Shown here one piece after another: positions 52,845 to 62,525 of a stretch of 64,000 nucleotides of DNA. Both the position numbers and the translations under genes were made by a program. How positions within the stretch are numbered: position 1 is the first letter of the stretch; every line of letters begins with the position of its first letter. The notes under the pieces were generated by a model. It was not told where the DNA came from and made no database searches. It was given only the letters and a program-made list of their open reading frames with translations. The DNA is from JABDMH01 sp050298535 (lineage in GTDB: Bacteria > Bacteroidota > Bacteroidia > Chitinophagales > Saprospiraceae): positions 62,001 to 126,000 of the forward strand of contig JBNKUI010000063.1 in NCBI GenBank assembly GCA_050298535.1, given 5' to 3'.

Positions 52845-53978
52845 TCACGGAGTATAATTTTTTGATGAATTCTCATCTTGATGGGATACACGGTTTACTC
52901 CTATGACCACTTCGTTCTTATTCTCTGATTGCAATACCTGAATATTAAAATGTCCCTTTCCCAGTATCGGATGAGTTATTTCGCCTTGGATGTTTTCGGA
53001 CATATTTCGTTTCTTAATTTCCCAGTTATCCAGTTTCATAATTTCTTTTTCCAATAAAGATATAACCAGGTCAGGCTGCACGGAGTCATCAATTTTGAAT
53101 TTATATAGCCAGCTATCCTGGTCTCCCTGAGAAAAATGAAATTCACTACTGAATAGTAGCATCATATGTTGGAGACCTATAATAAAATTCTCGGCGAGCT
53201 GAGTTCGGGCATAGTCACTGGCTCTGCTCCATTCGTACTCCATGTGATTGGCTATGTTTTGGGCTCTTCCCATTCCGATATATTTTGAGACTACGTGCAG
53301 TGCTGCATCCATTCCGGAAGAAAGTCCGGAGGAAGTAACGATTTTGCCATTATCGGTGTATTTGACGTCATTTCTAACAATGGCCGTAGGATAGGCAGAA
53401 GATAAATCGGGAATGAGGGATGCAAAGGTGGTAGCTTCCTGACCTTCAAGTAATCCTGCTTCACCCAGAAAGAAGGCCCCACTGCACACAGAGAACAGTA
53501 TATCCGCACTATCCCTGACATCCTGTATTAGCTTTTGTATCACCTGATGTCCTGGATTGGACTCGGCCATGCCACCACCGGGCAATACCAATACATCGAT
53601 ATCCGGAACATGGTCCGGGGTGAAGTCTGGAGCGATTTTTAATGTGTGACCAATACGCACCTCATCCGATGATAGTCCGATGGTGACTACCCGAAATCCG
53701 GCATGCTCAAATACTGATAGAGGACCCGTCACATCCATCACATCGGCACCATTAAATATTAGGATTCCAACCTGGGGTGATTGTATGGAAGCTCGCTTCA
53801 ATTCAATACCCCGGAGTACGGGCCGCAGTGTCATGTTGCAGGATGGGCAGTCGCCCATCATATCAAAATACTTCCCATCATCAGCACATCCGCAAGGGCT
53901 GCACTGGTATTTTATTTCAATTTGAGAAAAAGAAGGAATATGCGGCAGGAGCAAAGCAAGGCATAAAATATATCTCAT
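52845..53978 (-). CDS. Exported DJ-1/PfpI-family protein with Cys-rich N-terminal motif
   Basis: A 377-residue protein with a signal peptide (ILCLALLLPHIPSFSQ). Just after it is a Cys-rich stretch: CSPCGC (Cys26, 29, 31) then GDCPSCNM (Cys44, 47), much like the heavy-metal-binding (YxCPMHPxx..GxCPxCGM) motif of metal-handling proteins. The DJ-1/PfpI domain follows (~68-260): VGILIFNGADVMDVTGPLSV, VLPGGGM, and the nucleophile elbow FSVCSGAFFLGEAGLL with Cys165. This is the GATase1-like branch of isonitrile hydratases and AraC-fused sensors. The C-terminal ~110 residues are unassigned. An AraC gene lies 79 bases upstream on the same strand. Confidence 0.85.
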   Translation of the reverse strand: MRYILCLALLLPHIPSFSQIEIKYQCSPCGCADDGKYFDMMGDCPSCNMTLRPVLRGIELKRASIQSPQVGILIFNGADVMDVTGPLSVFEHAGFRVVTIGLSSDEVRIGHTLKIAPDFTPDHVPDIDVLVLPGGGMAESNPGHQVIQKLIQDVRDSADILFSVCSGAFFLGEAGLLEGQEATTFASLIPDLSSAYPTAIVRNDVKYTDNGKIVTSSGLSSGMDAALHVVSKYIGMGRAQNIANHMEYEWSRASDYARTQLAENFIIGLQHMMLLFSSEFHFSQGDQDSWLYKFKIDDSVQPDLVISLLEKEIMKLDNWEIKKRNMSENIQGEITHPILGKGHFNIQVLQSENKNEVVIGVNRVSHQDENSSKNYTP

Positions 53979-54057
53979 ATCAAGTATTTGGTACGTAAGT
54001 AACGAATACCTGTCAGGACAAGCTAGTATGCAATTGCTCTTTTATGTTGCGGGCAGA

Positions 54058-54855
54058 TTAACGATATCGCGATGGTGCTAGTCCTTCGATCTGTTTAAAA
54101 CTTTTCAGAAAATGACTGTGATCGCAAAATCCGACGCTGTTGGCTGCCTCTGATATGGAATATTCCCGCATGAGTTTTTTTGCTTTTTCCACACGGAGAT
54201 TTCGGAGGTATTGGAATGGGGTGACACCCCGCACTTTTTTGAATGTTCTAATAAGATGATAAGGGCTGATATGAGCCTCTCTTGCCAGATCCTGCAGGGT
54301 GAAACTTTGATCGTAATTAGCATGAATATATTCCTGTGCTCTTTGTATGGCCGGATGTTTTACAGGCTGATCAATATTTTTTTCCTGGTTACTATGTTCA
54401 ATAAGTAAGTGCATGATCAAGGCGGTCAATCTTTCCTCTGTGCAATCATATTGCTCAGCATAGATGGTTTCTATAGTGTCCAGAATAAGATCTCTAAGGA
54501 TTCTGCTATAAATGGGAGATGTATCGAAGAAGACAGTAGCTGTGGTAGGGATCTGATTCTGTCCCATAATAGCATGAATTATAGCAGGGTCTATTCTGAA
54601 TGTAGAATATTGAAGTGCATTTTGTGGGGGAGTAGTCCCACCATGAATTTCTCCTGGATTTATGATGAGCAAACCGTGTTTTTCAACCTGGTATTTTTTG
54701 CGCTCGGTGAAACCAATATTGGTACCCTCATGAATGATTTGAAGTGAATAGTGTTCGTGAAAATGACGGGGGAATTCAAAATCAGTATACTGGCTATTTG
54801 TAAACTGAAAAAATGTGTTTGCAACAGAAATGTACCTCGATTTTATGTTAAGCAT
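54058..54855 (-). CDS. AraC-family transcriptional regulator with cupin sensor
   Basis: A 265-residue protein. The N-terminal ~150 residues form an AraC-binding cupin (FPRHFHEHYSLQIIHEGTNI, LLIINPGEIHGGTTP). The C-terminal AraC HTH (~165-265) has both helix-turn-helix units: SFTLQDLAREAHISPYHLIR and SEAANSVGFCDHSHFLKSFK, ending GLAPSRYR. It is upstream of the DJ-1/PfpI gene on the same strand and probably controls it. The known single-chain regulators that fuse a DJ-1-like domain with an AraC HTH (GlxA/CdhR type) have both parts in one protein; here they are separate. Confidence 0.9.
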   Translation of the reverse strand: MLNIKSRYISVANTFFQFTNSQYTDFEFPRHFHEHYSLQIIHEGTNIGFTERKKYQVEKHGLLIINPGEIHGGTTPPQNALQYSTFRIDPAIIHAIMGQNQIPTTATVFFDTSPIYSRILRDLILDTIETIYAEQYDCTEERLTALIMHLLIEHSNQEKNIDQPVKHPAIQRAQEYIHANYDQSFTLQDLAREAHISPYHLIRTFKKVRGVTPFQYLRNLRVEKAKKLMREYSISEAANSVGFCDHSHFLKSFKQIEGLAPSRYR

Positions 54856-55013
54856 CTAACAGACCTTTACGTTGTGTATGGATTTATAGACGAGGTAGGA
54901 TGGCCAGTTGGACCTGCTCTAAAATTATGGACTTTGCAGAAGAAAACAAAGGATCTTCATAATACAACTTTTACACCTTCATCTTTGTATATCACATAAG
55001 TAAAGCAAATGCC

Positions 55014-56453
55014 ATGAACAGAGAACAACTAACTTTGACTCGCGAAGAAATGAAGGACTTTGGATACAAGGTCGTAGACTTGATTGTGGATCACTTTGAT
55101 ACCCTTCCCGACCAGAAGCCTGTGTCGCGCGCTACCCGGCCTGAAATGGATCAACTACTCATGGAGCATATACCCATGGAAGGATCTGCACCGGAAGAGG
55201 TGCTGGCGGAGGTAAGGAGAAAGGTGCTACCTTATACTGATCTATTGACGCACCCCCAATTTTATGCATTTGCACCCAGTCCTAATAACTTTATCAGCAC
55301 GATGGCGGATAGTATAGCGACCGCCTATAACATATTTAGTGGGGGGTGGATTTCTTCGCCGGGTGGTGCTGAGGTTGAAATTGTTACCATCAACTGGCTG
55401 CTCGAGATGATTGGATTTCCCGTGAAAGAAGGAGGGGGGATCTTTACGAGTGGAGGCTCCATGGCAAATCTGACCGGACTAACGGCTGCGCGTAAAATAA
55501 AATGCGGGGATGATTTTAGTAAGGGTACCATCTATCTATCTGCACAGACCCATAGTTCAAATTTTAGGGCGGCTAAAATCATTGGCTTTCGCGATGATCA
55601 ACTTCGGGTCATTCCTGTCGATAGTGACTTTCGAATCGATCTGGAAGCCTTAAAAAGTCAGATAGAGTCAGATAAAAAGAGTGGTAAAAAACCATTCTGC
55701 ATTTTGGCAAATGCCGGCACCACCAATACCGGAAGTGTTGACCCTTTGGTCGAAATCGCAGCCATTTGCAAAGAAGAAGGTTTGTGGATGCATGTAGATG
55801 GTGCCTACGGTGGTGCGGCCGCAATTACTGATCATGGGAGAGAAGTGTTGAAAGGTCTGGAACTAGCTGATTCAGTCACCATTGATCCGCATAAATGGCT
55901 TTTTCAACCGTATGAAATTGGCTGTCTCCTGGTAAAAGATCACAGGTATCTTTCGGGTACATTTTCAGATAACCCCGAATATTTACGCGATATCAAAGGA
56001 AATGCTGATGAAATTAATTTCTATGAATTGGGGGTACAATTAACGCGACGTTGTAGAGCGCTTAAATTGTATATGTCTATGAAAATATTCGGTGTGCAAG
56101 CCTTTAAGAAAGCGGTAGCACATGGTATTGAGATGGCTGAAAGGCTGGAAGAATATCTGAGAAAGGATCCCAACTGGGAAATTTTGTCACCGGCAACACT
56201 GGCAGTGGTTACTTTTCGGTACAAACCTGTGGATGTGGCCATGAATAAGGTAGAGCTAGATAATTTAAATCAATATATATCCAATTCCATCATACGATCG
56301 CAGCAAGCTATGATAGCCACGACATTAATACGAAATAACGTCAGCCTCCGAATGTGCACCGTAAATCCTCGTGGCACCTTTGAGCAGATGAAAATGACCG
56401 TTGATCATCTGACGGGTTATGCCATGCATTATCTAAGAGATTATCCGGAATAA
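55014..56453 (+). CDS. PLP-dependent aromatic-L-amino-acid-decarboxylase-family enzyme
   Basis: A 479-residue group II decarboxylase. Cofactor lysine is Lys294 in TIDPHKWLFQPYEIG; His180 (SAQTHSSN) stacks on the ring, and Asp262 in MHVDGAYGG contacts the pyridine nitrogen. The N-terminal segment THPQFYAFAPSPNNF and the GGxFTSGGSMANL loop are family signatures. Homologues act on DOPA, tryptophan, tyrosine or phenylalanine; sequence alone does not settle which. It is divergent from the AraC gene and may share control with it. Confidence 0.92.
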   Translation: MNREQLTLTREEMKDFGYKVVDLIVDHFDTLPDQKPVSRATRPEMDQLLMEHIPMEGSAPEEVLAEVRRKVLPYTDLLTHPQFYAFAPSPNNFISTMADSIATAYNIFSGGWISSPGGAEVEIVTINWLLEMIGFPVKEGGGIFTSGGSMANLTGLTAARKIKCGDDFSKGTIYLSAQTHSSNFRAAKIIGFRDDQLRVIPVDSDFRIDLEALKSQIESDKKSGKKPFCILANAGTTNTGSVDPLVEIAAICKEEGLWMHVDGAYGGAAAITDHGREVLKGLELADSVTIDPHKWLFQPYEIGCLLVKDHRYLSGTFSDNPEYLRDIKGNADEINFYELGVQLTRRCRALKLYMSMKIFGVQAFKKAVAHGIEMAERLEEYLRKDPNWEILSPATLAVVTFRYKPVDVAMNKVELDNLNQYISNSIIRSQQAMIATTLIRNNVSLRMCTVNPRGTFEQMKMTVDHLTGYAMHYLRDYPE

Positions 56454-56831
56454 AAATTGGGATAATCCCTGAATTCGTAGGTGCCTGAAGCAGATTGGAC
56501 TGTGACCTCTGATAGTTCACCCAAGCTTTTAAGCTATTGCATGTTTAAAAATCTAGGTGTTCTAGTTAGAATAATTTGACGGATTTAATTGTTAGAGAAC
56601 TCAGTTCATCGAATGTACATTTTTAGTAAATATTGGAAGGTTAACTGAAAATCATTAAATCCAATCGATTCACACTTATCTAAAAGGAGTAAATACCATT
56701 TGAGTAGTAATTGTAAATGATCTAAAAAGGGGACGGTAAACAAGCTCGGGAAAGACCAGCTAAACTTTTTCCTAATTTAATTTATAGGGCTTTATATAAC
56801 CGCTATCCTAAGTCATCACCAGAGTAGTATG
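56454..56831. other. Intergenic gap without recognised features
   Basis: This 378-base AT-rich stretch separates the decarboxylase gene from the convergent signal peptidase gene. I found no reading frame of note, no strong hairpin with T-tract, and no similarity to the two transposed elements. Confidence 0.6.
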
Positions 56832-57881
56832 TTAACGTAATTTCCTTAGGAATCTACTCCAGGGATGACCAGACTTTTTATTGAAGAGTATAAATGATCC
56901 TTTCCCTTTAATACTGGATGCGGGAACAAGACCCCAGAATCTCGAATCACTGGAGTGATTACGGTTATCTCCCATCACGAAATAATAGTTTTCAGGTATA
57001 CGTGTGGCATCAGATAAATAAAGAAATTCATTCGGTGTCGCGTCTGATGAATCAATATTCATTTTTGAACCAGTGACTGGGATACATAGTGGTCCATAGT
57101 GGTCTTTGTTCCAAACTTTACTTCTATTGGATGGCCAGATGCCTGATCCCAAGGTATCTGGGATTGCATAATGAATGGCAGCATTTTGAAATCCTTTGAC
57201 ATTTTTGATCTGTTCGAACTGAGATTTATTCAAGTTTGCCAGCACTGTATCACCTCGTACATTCAGAACGTTAGATATGCTATTGGCATCTCTTACAAAG
57301 TTGGATAAAGTATCAAAGGTAATAAGATATTCAATCTTGTAAAAGTCCGGCTGTTCAGTCATTTCATTATTGATATATACAATCCCCTTATCTATTGATA
57401 ATGTATCACCCGGAAGACCTACACAGCGCTTTATCAAGAGTGTACGACTGTCGTCTATCGGAGATTCGAAGATAATGATGTCATTTCTCTTAATGTGCGA
57501 GTATCCACTGATTCTATTTCTTTTCTCAGATTTGATCTGGTCAAGTTTTTGCTGGTATCTCTCTAAACCGTTAGTTAAGTAGTACAGTACGTGTATCCAG
57601 GGGATATCTGTGATGTGTCTTGGCATTCTGGGCCCGTAAGCCATTTTATTTATGATGACATGATCATTTATTTTAATTGTATCCTCCATCGAACCACTTG
57701 GGACGATACATAATTCAAAGAAAAAAAGTCGAACGATAATGGCCATCCCCAACATACCTATAAAATATAGTGGCGTCAGAACAATCCATCTCCATTTTTT
57801 CACACGTAGTCTGTGGTCGAACCACTGCAAACTCCGATAACCAAGGTAGATTGATAATATGACAAGCAAATATCCCATCAA
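56832..57881 (-). CDS. lepB: Signal peptidase I
   Basis: A 349-residue type I signal peptidase, with two tandem ATG starts. Two N-terminal hydrophobic segments (~4-18 and ~33-57) precede the catalytic part. The nucleophile is Ser64 in VPSGSMEDTIK and the general base is Lys151 in LLIKRCVGLPGD. The box E motif is MGDNRNHSSDSRFWG. The long insertion between the Ser and Lys boxes (~85-140) and a further one before box E are usual in Bacteroidota. It removes signal peptides on the periplasmic side. It lies 75 bases after the TolC gene; shared transcription is possible but not required. Confidence 0.95.
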   Translation of the reverse strand: MMGYLLVILSIYLGYRSLQWFDHRLRVKKWRWIVLTPLYFIGMLGMAIIVRLFFFELCIVPSGSMEDTIKINDHVIINKMAYGPRMPRHITDIPWIHVLYYLTNGLERYQQKLDQIKSEKRNRISGYSHIKRNDIIIFESPIDDSRTLLIKRCVGLPGDTLSIDKGIVYINNEMTEQPDFYKIEYLITFDTLSNFVRDANSISNVLNVRGDTVLANLNKSQFEQIKNVKGFQNAAIHYAIPDTLGSGIWPSNRSKVWNKDHYGPLCIPVTGSKMNIDSSDATPNEFLYLSDATRIPENYYFVMGDNRNHSSDSRFWGLVPASSIKGKGSFILFNKKSGHPWSRFLRKLR

Positions 57882-57956
57882 ATCAAAAATTGTATGTAAG
57901 ATTTAATAACTGTCAATGATTGATAAACACTATTGAAACGGATCCATAGTCAAGAT

Positions 57957-59429
57957 TCACTCCCCAGGTGTTGACAAGGGTTGATCGTTAACAAAATCGT
58001 ACATGCACAAGCGCCTGATTTCATAGTATTGTTTAATAATGTCCATCAAGGTTTGATAGTATTGCATTAATGCCTGCTCTCGTTCTTGATTTGCCACGGT
58101 GATTTCTGTGTGTGTAGCATTGCCTAAGAGAAATTGCTGTCTGGTGATACTCAGAATTTCATCTGCGGTTATTCTTGCTTCATCTCTAGCAGCAAGTGTA
58201 TTTTTCATGAGGTCAAAGTTTGTCACAAGGTTGAATGCTTGTCTACTTAATGCTTGCTTTTCTTTCTCTATCTCTAGGTCTTCCTGCAATGCAGCTTCTG
58301 CAGCAATCTTACTAGCCAATTTGTATCGTTTATATCCGGTTATGGGTGCCCGGATGGACGCACTGAATATTTCACGATCCAGTAGGGGGTTAAAGAGATT
58401 ATCCAATTTATCAGCTGTACTATTCAAGCCAAGGGAGGCGGTAAGGTCCAGGTGTATGTCCTTGGTTTTGGCAGCTCGCTGCTGTTCTGCTTCAGCATCT
58501 CTGAGCCTTCGTTGAAAATGGTATTGAATATAATTATTTTGGACTGCCAGATCCATGGCTTGGCTCACTTCCAGACTCAAATCCTGGAAGGGTTCGGGGT
58601 CAGCCAGCATAATATTGATGCTACGATCTATTCCGATAAAGTCAGCTAGCTCTATTTGAGCCTGACGCCAGGCACTGGTTTCTTGGCTTAGATCCAGATC
58701 GTTATTCTTCTGGTCTAAACTTAATCTAAGTAATTCAGTCTTCGTAGTTTGACCCAGAGCGTGCAACCGATTTTTGATGATAATAAGTGAATCTGTCTCA
58801 ACTATTTTTTGGCGACTGAGGTCCACTTTTTGTTGTGCACTATAAGTCCGGTTGTAAAGATCTATTCCCTCTAAGAGGATATCCTCTCGCACTCTGGCAA
58901 AGTTCTCTTTAAATTCAAGGTACAATAGGGACAGTCTTTCCTTTTCCCATTTTAAATCATTGAAGGTAAAGAGAGGGTGGGTATAAGATATTTGCAAAGG
59001 CCGTACGAAGTAGGTGGTACTCTTATCAAATTGATCTGTTTTAAAAATATCGAGACGTTCAATGTCTGAACGGATAGATAATAGTCCACCCGTCTTTTCC
59101 AATTGATAGTTTAAATCCAATCCGATTCCATTGTACATCGTAGATCGGTTGACAAAAGCATCTGTACCATCAGGAAGGGGTCTGGACTCTATGGAACGAT
59201 TAAGGTTTGGTAATGTGGCTTCAAAATATAATTGAGGTTTGAATCGCAGATCTGCACGTTGGAAGGCATAATCCTGTTCAGTGGCTTGAGAACTCGCAAT
59301 CTTAAGATCGATGGCTTCACTAACTGCCATAGCCAGCACATCTTCCAGATCTAGGTGCATCGTGTCTTGGCCATATGATTTAATAGCTAGTAAAACGAAG
59401 AGCGAGACTATCTGTACTTTATTTTTCAT
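57957..59429 (-). CDS. TolC-family outer membrane efflux protein
   Basis: A 490-residue protein with a signal peptide (IVSLFVLLAIKSYGQ). The two-fold repeat of long helical segments, starting LDLEDVLAMAVSEAIDLKIA and LSLEVSQAMDLAVQNNYIQY, is the outer-membrane-efflux (OEP) pattern; the first repeat region and the second at ~290 carry the expected beta-barrel strands. It forms the exit duct for the RND permeases encoded just upstream on the same strand. No membrane-fusion (adaptor) protein is seen in the window; it is probably encoded beyond the right edge. Confidence 0.9.
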   Translation of the reverse strand: MKNKVQIVSLFVLLAIKSYGQDTMHLDLEDVLAMAVSEAIDLKIASSQATEQDYAFQRADLRFKPQLYFEATLPNLNRSIESRPLPDGTDAFVNRSTMYNGIGLDLNYQLEKTGGLLSIRSDIERLDIFKTDQFDKSTTYFVRPLQISYTHPLFTFNDLKWEKERLSLLYLEFKENFARVREDILLEGIDLYNRTYSAQQKVDLSRQKIVETDSLIIIKNRLHALGQTTKTELLRLSLDQKNNDLDLSQETSAWRQAQIELADFIGIDRSINIMLADPEPFQDLSLEVSQAMDLAVQNNYIQYHFQRRLRDAEAEQQRAAKTKDIHLDLTASLGLNSTADKLDNLFNPLLDREIFSASIRAPITGYKRYKLASKIAAEAALQEDLEIEKEKQALSRQAFNLVTNFDLMKNTLAARDEARITADEILSITRQQFLLGNATHTEITVANQEREQALMQYYQTLMDIIKQYYEIRRLCMYDFVNDQPLSTPGE

Positions 59430-59509
59430 CGTTTAGAGTTTTGTAAGGTCTGCCTTGGTCGGCAGAATCAATAGCACATTCATGAAATTCGAAACTCAGT
59501 CATACAAAA

Positions 59510-62500
59510 TCAGCTATTTCTATTTGTCAACTGGTATAGCATAGGTATCACAAAAAGACTGACAAGTGTTCCCACTACCATCCCTCCAATGATACTTAAT
59601 GCTAAGGGTCTCTGTAGCATGCTTCCTAAGTCATCACCCCACAGGAAGGGCAATACCGCAAGGACCGTGGTTAGCGACGTCATGATGATGGGGTTTAGTC
59701 GTTTTAATCCACCTTGGTGGATGGCTTCGATGACTGACATGCTGGATTTTCTCATTCGATCGATTGTGTCAATTTTTATAATACTGTCATTGATAACAAT
59801 TCCAATGGTCACTACCATTCCTATGGCCGACATTACATTTATACTAGCATCAAATAACCAAAGGAAGTAAATGGATCCTGCCAGACTAATTGGAAGCTCC
59901 AGTAGGACTATCATTGGCAGTACCAATGATTCGAACTGTGCAGCCATCAAGAAATAAAGCATAAGGATGCTCGCCAATAACGCAAATAGAATTTCCTTTA
60001 TTGATGATTGATTTTCCCTGGTGGGATTCATTATCTCAACTCTAAGCTCCGGCACAGTGCTGGCAACCTCATTTGCAAACTTTTCAATACCAGTATGGTC
60101 ATTCGTTTGTACCCAGATGGGGACAAAGGCGCCCTCAGACCCTGCAAACACAGCACGTGGCTCCTTGTGATCCTTCACATCTACCAACTGCTTGATGGGT
60201 ATTCGTATACCATTTTTATTCTTGATCGCATTCTTATTGATGGCATCCCAGATACTTGTTGTGTTACCCTGAATTACTACGGGAAGCTGATATTGAAAAC
60301 TAGTTATTTGTGCAATTGTATGCTGACCGAGAAGTCTCTTTAATTCACTTATTAGAACACGATGATCAACCTCGTAATAAAGCATATTGTCAGCATCAAG
60401 GTGTAGTAAGTAGGATTTGTCCAAAACAGGGGTTCTGAAAGCGGTTTTATTTAAGGATTTAGATTTCAATACTGATAGATATTTTTTGAAAGTCTCGTTC
60501 GTTGGACTATTCTGATTGCGTGGCAAATAACAGTGAATCTCTAGGGTGTTCGTTTTCGTAGGGAAAAGCATGTGAAAAGCTGTCTTTTCAGGATAGAAAG
60601 AAATTTTGGCATTAGGATATAGTCGCCGTGATTTTTCCAGTATGTTCTCTCTTATATTATCAGAATTGCTCTGCTCCTGATATCGCAGTAAAATTTCAGA
60701 TCTATTAATATCTCCATCATAGAAGTTATTGAGCAGGTACTGACTTTCTCCCAGATGTGCTTGCCATGGTTCATCAATGCCTTCCAAAAGGTTCGAAACC
60801 CTTTCCGACAAAATCTCAGGCCTAAGAGGTTCGTTCCAGGAAATGGCAATTTCCAAAGCTTCTTCTGGTAATTCGGGAAATTGCTCCATCACTACATTTT
60901 TCAACAAGGGATAGGTTGCGGCAAGAAAAAGGATAATGGCAAGAGTCAATATTTTCTTATGGTTTAGACAAAAAGTCAGCGAATTTTTGTACCACCCTTC
61001 AAGGTAGTGCACCATTAGGTTTTTCTGCTCAATTGCAGCTCGCTCTTTCCTGCGAAGAAGTGTAAAATACAGTGTGGGCAGTAGAACGATGGATACGATA
61101 TAGGAAATCAAAACGCCAATACTGACAGCCAGTGCCTGATCCCAAAATAAAGCTCCGGCTAGACCACTCAGAAAGACAAGTGGTATAAAGACACTGCATG
61201 TTGTCAGCAATGATGTAAGCAGGGGGCGAATCATCTCATTAGTACCTGCAGAGCAAGCTTTGCTCAGAGTATTGCCGTTTTGCCAGTCTTGTGAAATATT
61301 ATCTAAAACGATGATGCCGTTATCTATCATAAGTCCGAGTCCCAATAATATACCGGACAGAGACAGTAGATTAATGGATACCGAAAATGCCTTGAAAAAC
61401 AGGAGTGTAATAAGCAAGCTTACGGGGATGACTATAGCTATGAGAACAGGGATGCGCCAGTAACTATAGAAAAAAAAGACGATGCCGACTGCCAATAAAC
61501 ATCCCAAAATTAAGCTGACATAGAGATTGCTGATGGTGACTTCAAGCAGCTTCGTCTGGTCCCTGGAAATGTCCAGGGCTACATTCGGAAAGTCATTTCT
61601 TACCTGATCAATGATTTTTAATAAACTTTTTTTGAGATCGTCAAGTGATGCATCTGGTGTTTTGATAATTGCAAGGCTAATCGCTTTTTTTCCCTGATCA
61701 ACATAGGCTCCCGATACAGGTTGTGATGTGTATTGAACATCTGCAATATCTGACAGGGCCAGGACTCGATCACCTGCCACCAGTTTGATTTCTCTAACCC
61801 GGTCAATACTGTGCAAAGGATGACCCAGTTGCACGGTATATTCATAGTTTCGTTCCTTAAGTCGGATGCTGGATATGGGAATGTCTTGATTTTCCAATTC
61901 CTGTTGAATGTTACGCGCATCCAGTCCGAGGGAAGTCATTCTATCATCATCAGGGATAATTTTGACCTGCAGTTTTTCGGCGCCGTGAATATCTACGAGG
62001 GCTACTTCTGCGAGCTGTTCCAACCGTCTTTGCAGTACCTCACGTGCAAATTCGCTGAGGTCCAGGAAATTGGCATTTGGATGATCCTTCCTGAATCCCA
62101 GTGTCAACAGATAGGAAGGTAAGTCTTCTGCCCTGGTCTTTATTACTCGAGGTCTGGATATTATGTCTGACAAATCATTTAGGCTCAGGTCCACCTTTTC
62201 ATTGGTTTCTATGAAGGCTTTATCCATGTCCCAACCATAGACAAAGTTGATTCTGATTTCGCCTTGCCCCCACTTAGCTTCGGTCGCCAGTTGGACGATT
62301 CCATTCATGGTGAGCAGATGCCGCCTAATAGGAGCTAAGGCCTGGCGTTCCACTTCAGATGGACTTTTATCCGGAGCATCTACCTGGATAATCATCACCG
62401 GAATATCCAGGTCCGGCAAGAGTGATACATCTAAATTGCGTATACCGATGCCTGCCAGGATTAGCAATCCGACAAAAAGCATAATGACGCTTACAGGTTT

Positions 62501-62521
62501 ATGAATTAAAAATCTTACCAA
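59510..62521 (-). CDS. RND-family efflux permease
   Basis: A 1003-residue protein with the full RND plan: TM1 at ~10-30 (VSVIMLFVGLLILAGIGIRN), a first porter domain, TM2-7, a second porter domain and TM8-12. In TM4 the proton-relay position is in GLGLMIDNGIIVLDNI, with one Asp followed by Asn where many drug exporters have Asp-Asp. In TM10 AIGMVVTIGIVINDSIIKID is seen. The permease is driven by proton flow and exports drugs, lipids or metals; the cargo cannot be read. It starts 4 bases after the preceding permease gene, so the two are translationally close and may form a mixed pump of the MdtBC kind. Confidence 0.9.
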   Translation of the reverse strand: MVRFLIHKPVSVIMLFVGLLILAGIGIRNLDVSLLPDLDIPVMIIQVDAPDKSPSEVERQALAPIRRHLLTMNGIVQLATEAKWGQGEIRINFVYGWDMDKAFIETNEKVDLSLNDLSDIISRPRVIKTRAEDLPSYLLTLGFRKDHPNANFLDLSEFAREVLQRRLEQLAEVALVDIHGAEKLQVKIIPDDDRMTSLGLDARNIQQELENQDIPISSIRLKERNYEYTVQLGHPLHSIDRVREIKLVAGDRVLALSDIADVQYTSQPVSGAYVDQGKKAISLAIIKTPDASLDDLKKSLLKIIDQVRNDFPNVALDISRDQTKLLEVTISNLYVSLILGCLLAVGIVFFFYSYWRIPVLIAIVIPVSLLITLLFFKAFSVSINLLSLSGILLGLGLMIDNGIIVLDNISQDWQNGNTLSKACSAGTNEMIRPLLTSLLTTCSVFIPLVFLSGLAGALFWDQALAVSIGVLISYIVSIVLLPTLYFTLLRRKERAAIEQKNLMVHYLEGWYKNSLTFCLNHKKILTLAIILFLAATYPLLKNVVMEQFPELPEEALEIAISWNEPLRPEILSERVSNLLEGIDEPWQAHLGESQYLLNNFYDGDINRSEILLRYQEQSNSDNIRENILEKSRRLYPNAKISFYPEKTAFHMLFPTKTNTLEIHCYLPRNQNSPTNETFKKYLSVLKSKSLNKTAFRTPVLDKSYLLHLDADNMLYYEVDHRVLISELKRLLGQHTIAQITSFQYQLPVVIQGNTTSIWDAINKNAIKNKNGIRIPIKQLVDVKDHKEPRAVFAGSEGAFVPIWVQTNDHTGIEKFANEVASTVPELRVEIMNPTRENQSSIKEILFALLASILMLYFLMAAQFESLVLPMIVLLELPISLAGSIYFLWLFDASINVMSAIGMVVTIGIVINDSIIKIDTIDRMRKSSMSVIEAIHQGGLKRLNPIIMTSLTTVLAVLPFLWGDDLGSMLQRPLALSIIGGMVVGTLVSLFVIPMLYQLTNRNS

Positions 62522-62525
62522 ATTC

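Noticed and set aside
54409..54999. Plus-strand frames of 112 and 82 aa opposite and upstream of the AraC gene
   Set aside because: They are antisense or AT-rich intergenic translations without motifs or a credible start context.
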